64,000 nucleotides of DNA from the NCBI GenBank assembly GCA_016291495.1, contig JAEEXI010000001.1, forward strand, positions 186,001 through 250,000. The letters are read 5' to 3'. Source of the DNA: Prevotella sp. (GTDB lineage: Bacteria > Bacteroidota > Bacteroidia > Bacteroidales > Bacteroidaceae). Of this stretch, positions 52,423 to 61,665 are shown piece by piece. Position numbers and translations under genes: made by a program. The notes under the pieces are model-generated. The model was not told where the DNA came from and searched no databases. It saw only the letters and a list, made by a program, of their open reading frames with translations. Position 1 is the first letter of the stretch. Every line of letters starts with the position of its first letter.

Positions 52423-53426
52423 CGATTGTCATATTGAACTGGAACGGGGCGAAGATGATGGCTCAGTATCTTCCCACGGTGCTGAACTACTCACGCGACG
52501 AGGCAAGGGTATATGTGGCCGACAATGCTTCGACGGACAACTCGCTGGAACTGTTGCGTAGCGAGTTTCCTGAGGTGAAGACCATCGTGCTGGACAAGAA
52601 TTGGGGATTTGCTGAAGGTTATAACAAGGCATTACGACAGATTGAGGCGGAATACTATCTGCTGTTGAATTCCGATATCGAAGTGACCCACCATTGGCTG
52701 ACGCCGTTGATTGAGTTTATGGACGTACATCCGGAGGTGGCCGCGTGTCAGCCCAAACTGCTCTCTATCTATAATAAGGATATGTTTGAGTATGCAGGGG
52801 CGAGTGGGGGATACTTGGACCGTTTCGGCTATCCCTTCTGTCGTGGACGATTGTTTGATACCGTCGAGGACGACAATGGCCAGTATGACTATGCGACAGA
52901 GATATTGTGGGCTACGGGTGCCGCCCTGATGATTCGCGCAAAGGACTATTGGGACTGTGGTGGACTGGACGGCCGCTTCTTTGCCCACAATGAGGAGATA
53001 GACCTGTGTTGGCGACTGCGCATCCGAGGCCGCAAGATTTGTTGCCTACCTGAGAGCTATGTCTATCATGTTGGTGGTGGTACACTTCCCAAAGGCAATC
53101 CGATGAAGACATTCCTGAATTTCCGCAATAACCTGACGATGCTCTACAAGTGTCTGCCAGACGAGGAACTGGGCTACGTGATGCGTTGGCGCTGGTTCCT
53201 GGATTATCTGGCCGCATGGGAGACGCTGATAGTGAACAGGAACGTAGGCGACTTCAAAGCTATCTATAAGGCACGTCGGGCTTTCAAGCGCTGGAAGAAG
53301 GACTTTGCCGAAGACCGCAGACAGATACAGGCCTCGCGACAGGAGAAAAAAATACCAGAGCAACGACCATTCTCATTGCTCTGGCAGTATTACGTAAAAG
53401 GGCACAAGCACTTTAGCGAATTGTAA
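52410..53426 (+). CDS. Family 2 glycosyltransferase
   Basis: 338 residues, GT-A fold: VAIVILNWNGAKMMAQYLPTVL, the nucleotide-binding VYVADNASTDNSLELL, metal-binding Asp in LLLNSDIEV, and GGLDGRFFAHNEEIDLCWRLRIRG typical of rhamnosyl/galactosyl transferases of the WcaA/RfbN type. Likely adds sugars to a surface polysaccharide. It overlaps mtaB by 13 bp and ends tail-to-tail with the DUF4861 gene, sharing 14 bp. Confidence 0.9.
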   Translation: MDKVAIVILNWNGAKMMAQYLPTVLNYSRDEARVYVADNASTDNSLELLRSEFPEVKTIVLDKNWGFAEGYNKALRQIEAEYYLLLNSDIEVTHHWLTPLIEFMDVHPEVAACQPKLLSIYNKDMFEYAGASGGYLDRFGYPFCRGRLFDTVEDDNGQYDYATEILWATGAALMIRAKDYWDCGGLDGRFFAHNEEIDLCWRLRIRGRKICCLPESYVYHVGGGTLPKGNPMKTFLNFRNNLTMLYKCLPDEELGYVMRWRWFLDYLAAWETLIVNRNVGDFKAIYKARRAFKRWKKDFAEDRRQIQASRQEKKIPEQRPFSLLWQYYVKGHKHFSEL

Positions 53427-54660
53427 CCACAACGGGGTTGTCAACCTCTTTGCGCCAAGCCTTCAGGTAGTCGAACCACTCTTTGGCAGAGTGATAGCCG
53501 AACGTCTCGTTGGCAGAGGTGTAGTTGACTTTATAAGCCATTTTCTTACCGTCCACTTTCAGGACAAAGGTGTAGTTGTCTTTGTTGGCAGGTTCCTCGC
53601 TGACGATGTTCTTCTGAGGTACCAAGACAGCCAGTCCTACCGTCTCGCGTTTCCATTTTAAGGTGTCGGTAGAGGGATAGTCAGTACCCCAGCAGGCTCT
53701 TAGTCCCTTCTTGTCGGAGAATTCTTCGGAGCCTTTCACGTTGATGACTCCTGTGGAGAAGCGGTAGTCATCGACATCCTTGTTGAAGAACACATCCACG
53801 TCGGTATCGCGATGTCCGGCATACTGGGTGTAGCGGATAATCATATTCAGAGGTGAGAGGTGAGAGGTGAGAGGTGAGAGATTACCTAAAGGAGCTTGCC
53901 AGCCTCGATCGACGAGTTCGACAATGGTGCGTAGCGGTCCGTAACTGATGATACGTTGTGTACGGCTACGGACAGGTTCGATGTGTGTTGGCTTCTGTCC
54001 GTCCCAACCACGGAAGGCTCCCAGTCCGAAGGTCTGACCAACCCATAATACATCGTCACCATAGCCTTGTGCTTTCTGCTCGTCATTGGTATAGAACTGG
54101 GTGTCTTTCAGTTCCAGTCGTTTCTGGTATTTGCCATAGAGGTCGAGTGTCTGGCGGGCATCGAAATAAATACGGATACCGTTCAGTTCACTCTCGAAAT
54201 CCACCCCGTGGTGGTGTTGGATATGATAGGCATCAGCAGCATCGCCACGGACGGTAATCGACTCGATGAAATTGTTTTGGTTGTTCTTCGTCAGTTTCTT
54301 GTCGCTGGTATTCCTCAGTACCATCTCCGTAAATACACGGGCAGGGTAGGAACGGGGCTCGCCAGTCTCATAGAGTGTGACGGTGTATTCTTTTTTCTCC
54401 TTTTTGTCAAAGTCGGTAAGGAAACATAACTCGTCGAAGGTCTCGTCCTGGTCGAGGTCGTCCAACTGACAGGGAATCTCCTGTCCGTTAAGCGTCACAA
54501 GGGCGGAACGTACTTCTCCATATGGCTTCAGAGAGACGACGACAGGCTGGTCCGTGCGAGCATAGTTAACAGGGTTGGAAACACAGACCGTTATGGTGCG
54601 GGTGGCTGATACTGTCAGACAGGATATACTCAGCAAAATGATAGAGATTAGTTTTTTCAT
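53413..54660 (-). CDS. Secreted DUF4861 domain protein
   Basis: 415 residues from ATG 54660, where a signal peptide begins (MKKLISIILLSISCLTVSA). The frame resembles DUF4861 (VCVSNPVNYARTDQPVVVSL, FDELCFLTDFDKKEKKEYTVTLY, YHIQHHHGVDFESELNGIRIYFDARQTLDLYGKYQKRLEL, NEKTFGYHSAKEWFDYL-like end), a family found in glycan-degradation loci and believed to be carbohydrate-active, perhaps unsaturated glucuronyl hydrolase-like. It carries a four-unit exact 7-bp array encoding SPLTSHLSPL. No partner genes near it. Confidence 0.7.
   Translation of the reverse strand: MKKLISIILLSISCLTVSATRTITVCVSNPVNYARTDQPVVVSLKPYGEVRSALVTLNGQEIPCQLDDLDQDETFDELCFLTDFDKKEKKEYTVTLYETGEPRSYPARVFTEMVLRNTSDKKLTKNNQNNFIESITVRGDAADAYHIQHHHGVDFESELNGIRIYFDARQTLDLYGKYQKRLELKDTQFYTNDEQKAQGYGDDVLWVGQTFGLGAFRGWDGQKPTHIEPVRSRTQRIISYGPLRTIVELVDRGWQAPLGNLSPLTSHLSPLNMIIRYTQYAGHRDTDVDVFFNKDVDDYRFSTGVINVKGSEEFSDKKGLRACWGTDYPSTDTLKWKRETVGLAVLVPQKNIVSEEPANKDNYTFVLKVDGKKMAYKVNYTSANETFGYHSAKEWFDYLKAWRKEVDNPVVVTIR
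53849..53876. repeat. Exact period-7 array in the DUF4861 gene
   Basis: Four identical units AGAGGTG in tandem plus a fifth degenerate AGAGATT; the purest array of the window, in the coding region. Confidence 0.85.
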
Positions 54661-54758
54661 ATTTGATATTGATGATGGTGTATTATAGTTGCAAATTTCA
54701 CACAAATAAACGAAAAAGCCTCCAAGATGCACTTTTTTTTATCTTTTTTAGGTTAAAA

Positions 54759-54790
54759 TTTGGTTTTTAAAATATTTTTTAGTACATTTG
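54759..54790 (+). promoter_or_regulatory. Promoter of the gldB-like and dpp genes
   Basis: TTTG (54759-54762), 20-bp spacer, TACATTTG (54783-54790), 45 bp before GTG 54836. It lies across the TTG 54788 that opens the longest frame and so excludes it. Confidence 0.7.
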
Positions 54791-54835
54791 CATCGGTTTT
54801 TAACAATAATAAATCATTTTAGCAGGTCTAGTAAC

Positions 54836-55633
54836 GTGCGAAAGGTCTATACTCTATTAGTCATCGTCATGCTGTTTTGCATTGGCTGTGAGTGGCGTTT
54901 GAAATCGAATGATGAGATTTCAGACGGTTCTCAGGTGTCTATAGAACGCTACGACCGTATTGAAGGACTCTATCTGACGACAGGAGACTATTCTGCCCTG
55001 TTGCAGATGAATAAGACGTATCCGATACAGACTCGTACATTGATAGAGGATGTGTTGCGCCTTGGACAGGTGAACGATCCTGACATCAATCATAAATTCC
55101 TGCAGTTTTTCAGCGATTCCACCCTCCAATGTCTGATTAACGACGTTCAGGACCAGTATGCCAATATTGACGACCTAAACGATGATTTGACGGATGCCTT
55201 TGGAAAACTGAAAGATGAGATTCCGTCCTTTGAGTTTCCTGAGGTCTACGTACAAATAGGATCTTTCGACCAGAGTATCATCGTGGGTAATAAGATGTTG
55301 GGTATATCGTTGGATAAATACCTGGGTGCCGATTATCCTTTCTATGTGGAGCACTACACGTTGGAACAGCGAAAACTGATGACGCGTTCGATGATTATTC
55401 CCGATTGTCTGGGTTTCTATCTGCTCAGTCTTTATCCCATGCCTTCCAAGGAGTTGACACAGGAAGAGCGTGATATGCACATGGGAAAGATACAATGGGT
55501 GGTGAACAAGGTGACCGACCGTCTTGTCTTTGACAACACCCAGGTATCACAGGTCGACAGTTTCATGAAGCGTCATAAGAAGATGAGTATGGAGCAGTTG
55601 CTCCGCAACAACAACTATTCAGAACTGAGATAA
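54836..55633 (+). CDS. GldB-like lipoprotein
   Basis: 265 residues from GTG 54836, chosen because it gives a lipoprotein signal (MRKVYTLLVIVMLFCIGC, Cys18) and lies after the promoter. The core FEFPEVYVQIGSFDQSIIVGNKMLGISLDKYLGADYPFY, YTLEQRKLMTRSMIIPDCLGFYLLS resembles GldB, the gliding-motility lipoprotein of Bacteroidetes, in a shortened form. In non-gliding gut species such homologues are present without a known role. Probably cotranscribed with the DPP-IV gene 21 bp downstream. Confidence 0.7.
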   Translation: MRKVYTLLVIVMLFCIGCEWRLKSNDEISDGSQVSIERYDRIEGLYLTTGDYSALLQMNKTYPIQTRTLIEDVLRLGQVNDPDINHKFLQFFSDSTLQCLINDVQDQYANIDDLNDDLTDAFGKLKDEIPSFEFPEVYVQIGSFDQSIIVGNKMLGISLDKYLGADYPFYVEHYTLEQRKLMTRSMIIPDCLGFYLLSLYPMPSKELTQEERDMHMGKIQWVVNKVTDRLVFDNTQVSQVDSFMKRHKKMSMEQLLRNNNYSELR

Positions 55634-55654
55634 TAGTTTTCCTTGCAAACAGAT

Positions 55655-57862
55655 ATGAGAATCATGAGAAGAATTCTGATAGCAGTCCTGTTGTTCTTGC
55701 CCATGATGGCATTGACAGCTCAGGGACTTGATTTGAAGCAGATTACCAGTGGCTATTATGCTGCTGATAATATCAGTGGTGTTGTACCGTCTTCCGATGG
55801 GGAGAGTTATACCCAGTTGAGCGATGACTATAAGTGTATCCTCCGTTATTCCTACAAGACGGGTAAGGAAGAGGAAACCTTGTTTGACGTGTCGACCGCC
55901 ACAGGTGCAAAGTTGAATAGCATCAGTGGCTATATCATGAGTCCTGACGGCAAGCGGATGCTGATACAGACTAATCGGAAGCGGATTTACCGTCATTCGT
56001 ATACAGCAGATTTCTATATCTATACCATTGCTAGCCGAAAACTGGTGCCGTTGTCGAAGAACGGTGCTCAGCAGACGCCGTTGTTTTCGCCAGATGGTAC
56101 GATGATAGCCTTCGTCCGTGACAATAATATCTATCTCGTTAAACTGCTCTACGACAATGCAGAGAGTCAAGTGACGAAAGACGGTAAGAAAAACGAGGTC
56201 ATCAACGGTATTCCTGACTGGGTGAACGAGGAGGAGTTTGGTAATGACCGTGCGATGGTGTTCACGGCAGACAGCAAGAAACTTGTCTGGGTGCGCTATG
56301 ACGAAACGACTGTGGCAGAGTACTCGATGCCACTCTATAAAGGACTGAATCCGGAACTGAAGGAAAACACGGATTATCCTGGTGCTTATACATATAAGTA
56401 TCCTGTGGCTGGAGCTGATAATGCCAAGTGTACGGTATGGAGCTTTGATATCGCCAGTAGGCAGACACGTCAGTTGCAGGTTCCTGTAGATGCCGATGGC
56501 TATATCCCCCGTATCAAATCGACCAACGATGCCACTAAGATATTGGTATTGACGTTGAACCGTCATCAGGACAATTTGCGTATCTATATGACGAACCCGC
56601 TGTCAACGGTTAGCCAGTTGTTAATTGAAGATAAGACATCGAAGTATGTCAAGGAGGAGTGTGTCGACAAGTTTATAGTGACGGACAAATATATGCTCCT
56701 GCCCAGTGAACGTGACGGATGGATGCACCTCTATCTCTATAACCTCAATGGTCAATTGCTTCGTCAGGTGGAACAAGGTGACTATGAGGTGAGTGCCGTC
56801 TATGGTGTCGATGATGCTACGGGTGACGTCTATTATGCTGCCCATAAACAGGGACCTACTGACCAGCGAGTATATGTGGCACATGCGAATGGGAAAAGTG
56901 TGTGCCTGACAGACAAGTCAGGATGGAGTAGTGCTGTCTTCAGCAGTAACTTCAAATACTTCATCCATACTTGGAGTGATATGAACACGCCGCCAGTCAT
57001 CAACTTGTGTGCTACTGGTGGGAAAGTCATTACCACATTGGTTGACAATCAGGAATTGAAAGAGAAACTGGCGAAGGAGAACTTGCCTAGGAAGATGTTT
57101 TTCACCTTCAAGACCTCCGAGGGAGTTAGCCTGAATGGTTGGATGATTCAGCCTGCTGATTTTGATGCTACAAAACGCTATCCCGTCATTATGTACCAGT
57201 ATAGTGGTCCGGGAAGTCAACAGGTGAAAGATGCCTGGAATATTGGAATGAACGGTCAGGGAGCTATTCTCGAGCAATATCTCTGTCAACAGGGTTTCAT
57301 CTGCGTTTGTGTTGACGGGCGAGGTACTGGTGGCCGTGGTGCTGATTTCGAGAAATCTACCTATCTCCGTCTGGGAGAATTAGAGGCTCGCGATCAGGTG
57401 GAAACAGCTTTGTGGCTAGGTCAGCAACAATATGTCGATAAGGACCGCATTGCCATCTGGGGATGGAGCTACGGTGGTTTCAATACACTTATGTCGATGT
57501 CTGAGGGTCGTCCCGTCTTCCGTGCCGGTATAGCCATTGCACCTGTTACCTCATGGCGTTTCTACGATAGTATCTATACGGAACGTTATATGCGTACTCC
57601 CAAAGAGAATCCTAATGGTTACGACCAGAATCCGATGAGTAGGATTGGACAGTTACATGGTGCTCTGTTGCTTTGTCATGGTTCTGCCGATGATAATGTT
57701 CATCTTCGTAATACCGCTGAGTATACAGAGGCTTTGGTGCAGTCAGACAAGGACTTCCGTCAGTTAGTCTATACCAACCGGAACCACAGCATTTATGGCG
57801 GTAATACCCGTAACCATCTGTTTCGGCAATGTGTGAACTTCTTTGAGAAAGAAGTTAAGTAA
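55655..57862 (+). CDS. S9 family dipeptidyl-peptidase IV-like protease
   Basis: 735 residues. Signal peptide MRIMRRILIAVLLFLPMMALTAQ (start ATG 55655 or 55664; an upstream TTG 55643 is less likely). A beta-propeller spans about residues 50-480, with the DPP-IV Glu-Glu motif WVNEEEFGNDRAMVF. The alpha/beta hydrolase domain has Ser605 in WGWSYGGFNTLMSM, Asp in HGSADDNVHL and His in NRNHSIYGGN. It removes X-Pro or similar dipeptides from exported peptides in the periplasm. A bidirectional terminator follows. Confidence 0.92.
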   Translation: MRIMRRILIAVLLFLPMMALTAQGLDLKQITSGYYAADNISGVVPSSDGESYTQLSDDYKCILRYSYKTGKEEETLFDVSTATGAKLNSISGYIMSPDGKRMLIQTNRKRIYRHSYTADFYIYTIASRKLVPLSKNGAQQTPLFSPDGTMIAFVRDNNIYLVKLLYDNAESQVTKDGKKNEVINGIPDWVNEEEFGNDRAMVFTADSKKLVWVRYDETTVAEYSMPLYKGLNPELKENTDYPGAYTYKYPVAGADNAKCTVWSFDIASRQTRQLQVPVDADGYIPRIKSTNDATKILVLTLNRHQDNLRIYMTNPLSTVSQLLIEDKTSKYVKEECVDKFIVTDKYMLLPSERDGWMHLYLYNLNGQLLRQVEQGDYEVSAVYGVDDATGDVYYAAHKQGPTDQRVYVAHANGKSVCLTDKSGWSSAVFSSNFKYFIHTWSDMNTPPVINLCATGGKVITTLVDNQELKEKLAKENLPRKMFFTFKTSEGVSLNGWMIQPADFDATKRYPVIMYQYSGPGSQQVKDAWNIGMNGQGAILEQYLCQQGFICVCVDGRGTGGRGADFEKSTYLRLGELEARDQVETALWLGQQQYVDKDRIAIWGWSYGGFNTLMSMSEGRPVFRAGIAIAPVTSWRFYDSIYTERYMRTPKENPNGYDQNPMSRIGQLHGALLLCHGSADDNVHLRNTAEYTEALVQSDKDFRQLVYTNRNHSIYGGNTRNHLFRQCVNFFEKEVK

Positions 57863-57886
57863 AATACAGTAAAGCGTTTACAAAAA

Positions 57887-57928
57887 AATACTGCACGAAT
57901 CGTTGTTGATATCGTGCAGTTTTTTTAT
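57887..57928. terminator. Bidirectional terminator between the DPP-IV gene and valS
   Basis: Stem ACTGCACGA / TCGTGCAGT with a 13-base loop. T-runs flank both sides (TTTTTTT after it on plus, TATTTTTTTG on minus). Confidence 0.88.
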
Positions 57929-57954
57929 GACGAAAAGCTCGAATATAACTTCGC

Positions 57955-60663
57955 TTACTTTTGAGCACGAAGTGCTGCGAGCGATTCTTTTAGTGCGGCA
58001 ATCTTTTCTTCGGAGTCACTCTGTTTCTTACGTTCCATAGCAACCACAGCTTCGGGAGCATTGGCTACAAAACGCTCGTTGGAGAGTTTTTTCATTACCC
58101 CAGCCAGAAAACCTTCAAGATGTTGCAGCTGAGTTTCCATTTTTTCAATTTCCGCATCAATATCAATCATATTGCCCAGAGGTACAGCAAACTCATCGGT
58201 ACCAATCATGAAGGCACTTGATGTAGCATCTTTCTCTGCGACCACCTCGATAGCACTTAGATTTGCCATTTTCATGATGACGGCATTGAAGTCTTCAAAG
58301 CGGTTCTGGCCGATGGCTTGCAGCTCGAGTTGTTCCCTAGGAGCAATATTCTTCTGATTGCGAACCATACGAACACCTGAGACAATCTGCTTCACACTCT
58401 CAATCAGGGCAGCCAACTCGTTGTCAGCAGATGTAGGAGCAGGCAGTTTCAGGCTGTCGCGCATGATAGACTCGCCATCCTTGCGGTCGTAGAGGTGCTG
58501 CCAGAGTTCCTCGGTGATGAACGGCATGAACGGATGGAGCATCTTTAACAAGATCTCGAAGAACTCGAGGGTCTTGTCGTAAGTGGCCTTGTCGATAGGC
58601 TGTGCCTCACCGTTGATATAGGCGGGCTTCACCATCTCCAGATACCAGGATGAGAACTCATCCCAGAAAAGTTTATAGACAGCCATCAGCGCCTCAGAGA
58701 TACGGTATTTCTTGAAGAGGTCGTCGATCTCGGCGTTGGTCTGACGGAGTTTGGCCTCGAACCACGAGGTGGCAATCTTACCAGCCTCAGTCTGCTCGAT
58801 GTCTGCGACCTTCCAACCCTTGACGAGACGGAAGGCATTCCAGATCTTATTGTTGAAGTTACGGCCTTGTTCGCAGAGGGCCTCGTCGAAGAGGATATCG
58901 TTACCGGCAGGGGCGGAGAGCATCATACCCATACGCACACCGTCGGCACCGAACTTCTCGATGAGTTCGATGGGGTCGGGGCTGTTGCCGAGTGACTTCG
59001 ACATCTTACGACCCAGTTTGTCGCGAACGATACCCGTGAAATAAACATTCTTGAAGGGGTACTTACCCATATACTCCTCACCGGCCATAATCATACGGGC
59101 CACCCAGAAGAAGATGATATCGGGAGCCGTCACGAGGTCGGAAGTGGGGTAGTAGTAGTTGATCTCCTCGTTGCCGGGATTATTGATGCCGTCGAAGAGG
59201 GAAACGGGCCAGAGCCATGAAGAGAACCAGGTGTCGAGGGCATCCTCGTCCTGACGCAGGTCGGCATCCGTTACCTTCGGATCCTTCTGCTGAGCCAGTT
59301 TCAGGGCTTCCTCACGGGTGGTGGCAACGACATAGTCGTCGTTCTCGTTGTAATAGTAGGCTGGAATACGGTGTCCCCACCAGAGTTGACGGGAGATACA
59401 CCAGTCCTGGATGTTCTCGAGCCAGTTCTTATAGGTGTTCACATACTTCTGTGGGTAGAAATGCATCTCACCGTTGAGTACAGGTGGCAGGGCGATGTCG
59501 GCAAAGTGCTTCATCTTCAGGAACCACTGCAATGAGAGACGGGGCTCGATGGCTGTATCCGGGTTACGCTCGGAGTAGCCTACCTTGTTAACGTAGTCCT
59601 CAATCTTCTCCATCAGACCAGCCTCCTGCAAGTCCTTCGAAATCTGCTTGCGGCAGTCCATACGGTCCATACCCACGTAGATAGGACTCTGCTCGGAAAT
59701 GGTACCATCTGCATTGAAGATGTCGATGGTCTCGAGGTTGTGGGTCTTACCCAACATATAGTCGTTGGTATCGTGGGCAGGAGTTACCTTCAAGCAACCC
59801 GTACCGAACTCGATATCCACATAACGGTCCTCGATGACGGGAATCACACGATTCACCAGAGGCACGATGACCTTGCGTCCCTTCAGCCACTGGTTCTTCG
59901 GGTCCTTGGGGTTGATACACATAGCGGTATCGCCCATGATGGTCTCAGGACGGGTGGTGGCAACTACGGCGTAATAGCCCTTGGCATCCTTGTGGATGAT
60001 ATTACCTTCGGCCTCTAGTTTCTCTAGTCCTTCTAGTTCTACTAAATCTGCCACGTAGTATTTCAGATGGAAGAGGTGGCTTTGCTCCTCTTTATAGATA
60101 ACCTCCTCGGTAGAGAGTGCTGTCAATGCTTTGGGATCCCAGTTGACCATACGGAGTCCACGATAGATGAGACCTTTGTTATAGAGGTCAACAAACACCT
60201 TGATGACGCTTTCGCTGCGCTTCTCGTCCATTGTGAAGGCAGTACGGTCCCAGTCGCAGGAGGCACCCAGACGGCGCAACTGCTTGAGGATGATGCCACC
60301 ATGCTCGTGGGTCCAGTCCCAGGCGTGCTCCAGGAACTGATCACGGGTGAGGTCGTGCTTCTTAATACCCTGTTCGGCGAGTTTCTTCACCACCTTGGCC
60401 TCTGTAGCAATAGAAGCGTGGTCGGTGCCAGGAACCCAAAGGGCATTCTTGCCCTCCATACGGGCTCGGCGTATGAGGATATCCTGAATGGTATTGTTCA
60501 ACATGTGTCCCATGTGGAGCACACCCGTCACGTTGGGGGGCGGAATCACGATGGTATAGGGTTCACGTCCGTCGGGTTTACTTGAGAAAAGTTTGTGGTC
60601 CAGCCAGTACTGGTACCATTTGCCTTCGACCTCTTTTGGGTCGTATTTACTTGCTAATTCCAT
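57955..60663 (-). CDS. valS: Valyl-tRNA synthetase
   Basis: 902 residues. Class I signatures: [21 protein letters not shown] (HIGH-type HMGH), editing domain with [16 protein letters not shown] and [29 protein letters not shown], and [14 protein letters not shown]. The C-terminal coiled-coil arm has [19 protein letters not shown]. It charges tRNA-Val in the cytoplasm. Within the editing domain a period-9 array encodes [13 protein letters not shown], an insertion-like acidic helix. A perfect promoter of the shared extended type lies upstream. Confidence 0.98.
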   Translation of the reverse strand: MELASKYDPKEVEGKWYQYWLDHKLFSSKPDGREPYTIVIPPPNVTGVLHMGHMLNNTIQDILIRRARMEGKNALWVPGTDHASIATEAKVVKKLAEQGIKKHDLTRDQFLEHAWDWTHEHGGIILKQLRRLGASCDWDRTAFTMDEKRSESVIKVFVDLYNKGLIYRGLRMVNWDPKALTALSTEEVIYKEEQSHLFHLKYYVADLVELEGLEKLEAEGNIIHKDAKGYYAVVATTRPETIMGDTAMCINPKDPKNQWLKGRKVIVPLVNRVIPVIEDRYVDIEFGTGCLKVTPAHDTNDYMLGKTHNLETIDIFNADGTISEQSPIYVGMDRMDCRKQISKDLQEAGLMEKIEDYVNKVGYSERNPDTAIEPRLSLQWFLKMKHFADIALPPVLNGEMHFYPQKYVNTYKNWLENIQDWCISRQLWWGHRIPAYYYNENDDYVVATTREEALKLAQQKDPKVTDADLRQDEDALDTWFSSWLWPVSLFDGINNPGNEEINYYYPTSDLVTAPDIIFFWVARMIMAGEEYMGKYPFKNVYFTGIVRDKLGRKMSKSLGNSPDPIELIEKFGADGVRMGMMLSAPAGNDILFDEALCEQGRNFNNKIWNAFRLVKGWKVADIEQTEAGKIATSWFEAKLRQTNAEIDDLFKKYRISEALMAVYKLFWDEFSSWYLEMVKPAYINGEAQPIDKATYDKTLEFFEILLKMLHPFMPFITEELWQHLYDRKDGESIMRDSLKLPAPTSADNELAALIESVKQIVSGVRMVRNQKNIAPREQLELQAIGQNRFEDFNAVIMKMANLSAIEVVAEKDATSSAFMIGTDEFAVPLGNMIDIDAEIEKMETQLQHLEGFLAGVMKKLSNERFVANAPEAVVAMERKKQSDSEEKIAALKESLAALRAQK
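60013..60048. repeat. Period-9 CTAGT array inside valS
   Basis: Units CTCTAGTTT, CTCTAGTCC, TTCTAGTTC, TACTAAATC in frame; the same CTAGT core as at 50501-50536. Confidence 0.6.
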
Positions 60664-60687
60664 ATACCTTTTTTATAATAATGGTTG

Positions 60688-60719
60688 CAAAGGTACGAAT
60701 AAGTGAGTGAAAAACCAAA
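60688..60719 (-). promoter_or_regulatory. Promoter of valS
   Basis: TTTG (60719-60716), 20-bp spacer, TACCTTTG (60695-60688) on the minus strand, 25 bp before ATG 60663. Spacer contains CTCACTTATTCG. Confidence 0.8.
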
Positions 60720-60769
60720 TTTATTTGAGTTTTTCCGTATGAAAAGTATCTTCTAAAAGTTTTTTTTTG

Positions 60770-60777
60770 TACCTTTG
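60770..60777 (+). promoter_or_regulatory. -7 box of mazG, eight bases before the start codon
   Basis: TACCTTTG ends 8 nt before ATG 60786, so the message has almost no leader. No clear TTTG at -33. Confidence 0.5.
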
Positions 60778-60785
60778 CCCCTACT

Positions 60786-61652
60786 ATGGAGCAGAAACAT
60801 ACTAGAGAAGAGAAAATGGCCGCTTTCGGACGTATGCTTGACGTACTTGATACGCTTAGAGAGAAATGTCCGTGGGATAAAAAGCAGACAAACGAGAGTC
60901 TTCGTCCCAACACCATCGAGGAGACTTATGAGTTATGTGATGCCTTGATGAAAAAAGATACAATGGAAATTTGTAAGGAATTAGGCGACGTTTTGCTCCA
61001 TGTAGGTTTCTATGCAAGGATAGGAGAAGAGAACTCACAATTTGATATAGCAGATGTATGTAACGAGTTGGTAGACAAGCTTATATTCCGTCATCCTCAT
61101 GTGTATCACCCTTCCCAAATTGGTGCCTTTAATCCCAAACCTTTGCCTTATGGAGAGGATCATGAAAAGAGTGAGTTCTCTGAAGCAAAGAGTGTAGAAC
61201 AGGTCCTTGACAATTGGGAACAGATTAAGCAAAAGGAAAAGAACGGAAATAAATCCGTATTGAGTGGCGTACCGGCATCTCTCCCATCTATAATTAAGGC
61301 TTATCGTATTCAGGATAAGGCCCGTCATGTAGGTTTTGACTGGGAAAATAAACAGGATGTGTGGGCAAAGGTGCGTGAGGAGCTGGATGAGTTGGAGACG
61401 GAACTCAAGAAAGAGGATAAGGTGCGTTCCGAGAAAGAGTTGGGCGATTTTATCTTTGCAGTCATCAATGCGGCACGTCTTTATCATCTGAACCCAGATA
61501 ATGCGTTGGAAGAGACCAATCAGAAATTCATCCGGCGCTTTAATTATATAGAGGAGCATAGTATTAAGGCAGGCAAACCATTGACAGAGATGACCCTTGA
61601 AGAAATGGATGCTCTTTGGAATGAGGCAAAACAAAAAGAAATCAATAAATAA
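60786..61652 (+). CDS. mazG: Nucleoside triphosphate pyrophosphohydrolase MazG
   Basis: 288 residues with two MazG modules. The first has CPWDKKQTNESLRPNTIEETYELCDALMKKD (EExxE motif) and DVLLHVGFYARIG; the second has VGFDWENKQDVWAKVREELDELETELKK and ELGDFIFAVINAARLYHLNPDNALEETNQKFIRRFNYIE. It hydrolyses NTPs to NMPs and clears aberrant nucleotides. Together with the lipoprotein and rnz it forms a rightward group. The N-terminus (MEQKHTREEKMAAFGRMLDVLDTLR) must start at or near the given ATG. Confidence 0.93.
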   Translation: MEQKHTREEKMAAFGRMLDVLDTLREKCPWDKKQTNESLRPNTIEETYELCDALMKKDTMEICKELGDVLLHVGFYARIGEENSQFDIADVCNELVDKLIFRHPHVYHPSQIGAFNPKPLPYGEDHEKSEFSEAKSVEQVLDNWEQIKQKEKNGNKSVLSGVPASLPSIIKAYRIQDKARHVGFDWENKQDVWAKVREELDELETELKKEDKVRSEKELGDFIFAVINAARLYHLNPDNALEETNQKFIRRFNYIEEHSIKAGKPLTEMTLEEMDALWNEAKQKEINK

Positions 61653-61665
61653 AAGGTTTTTTATT

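Noticed and set aside
54788..54835. TTG 54788 as start of the gldB-like gene
   Set aside because: It lies inside the TACATTTG promoter box; GTG 54836 yields a lipoprotein signal.
55619..56566. Long minus-strand frame opposite the DPP-IV gene
   Set aside because: The protease has full catalytic motifs; the antisense product has no recognisable features.
61597..61665. Longer form of the lipoprotein beginning inside mazG
   Set aside because: The added residues are polar and overlap mazG; ATG 61666 starts a clean lipoprotein signal.
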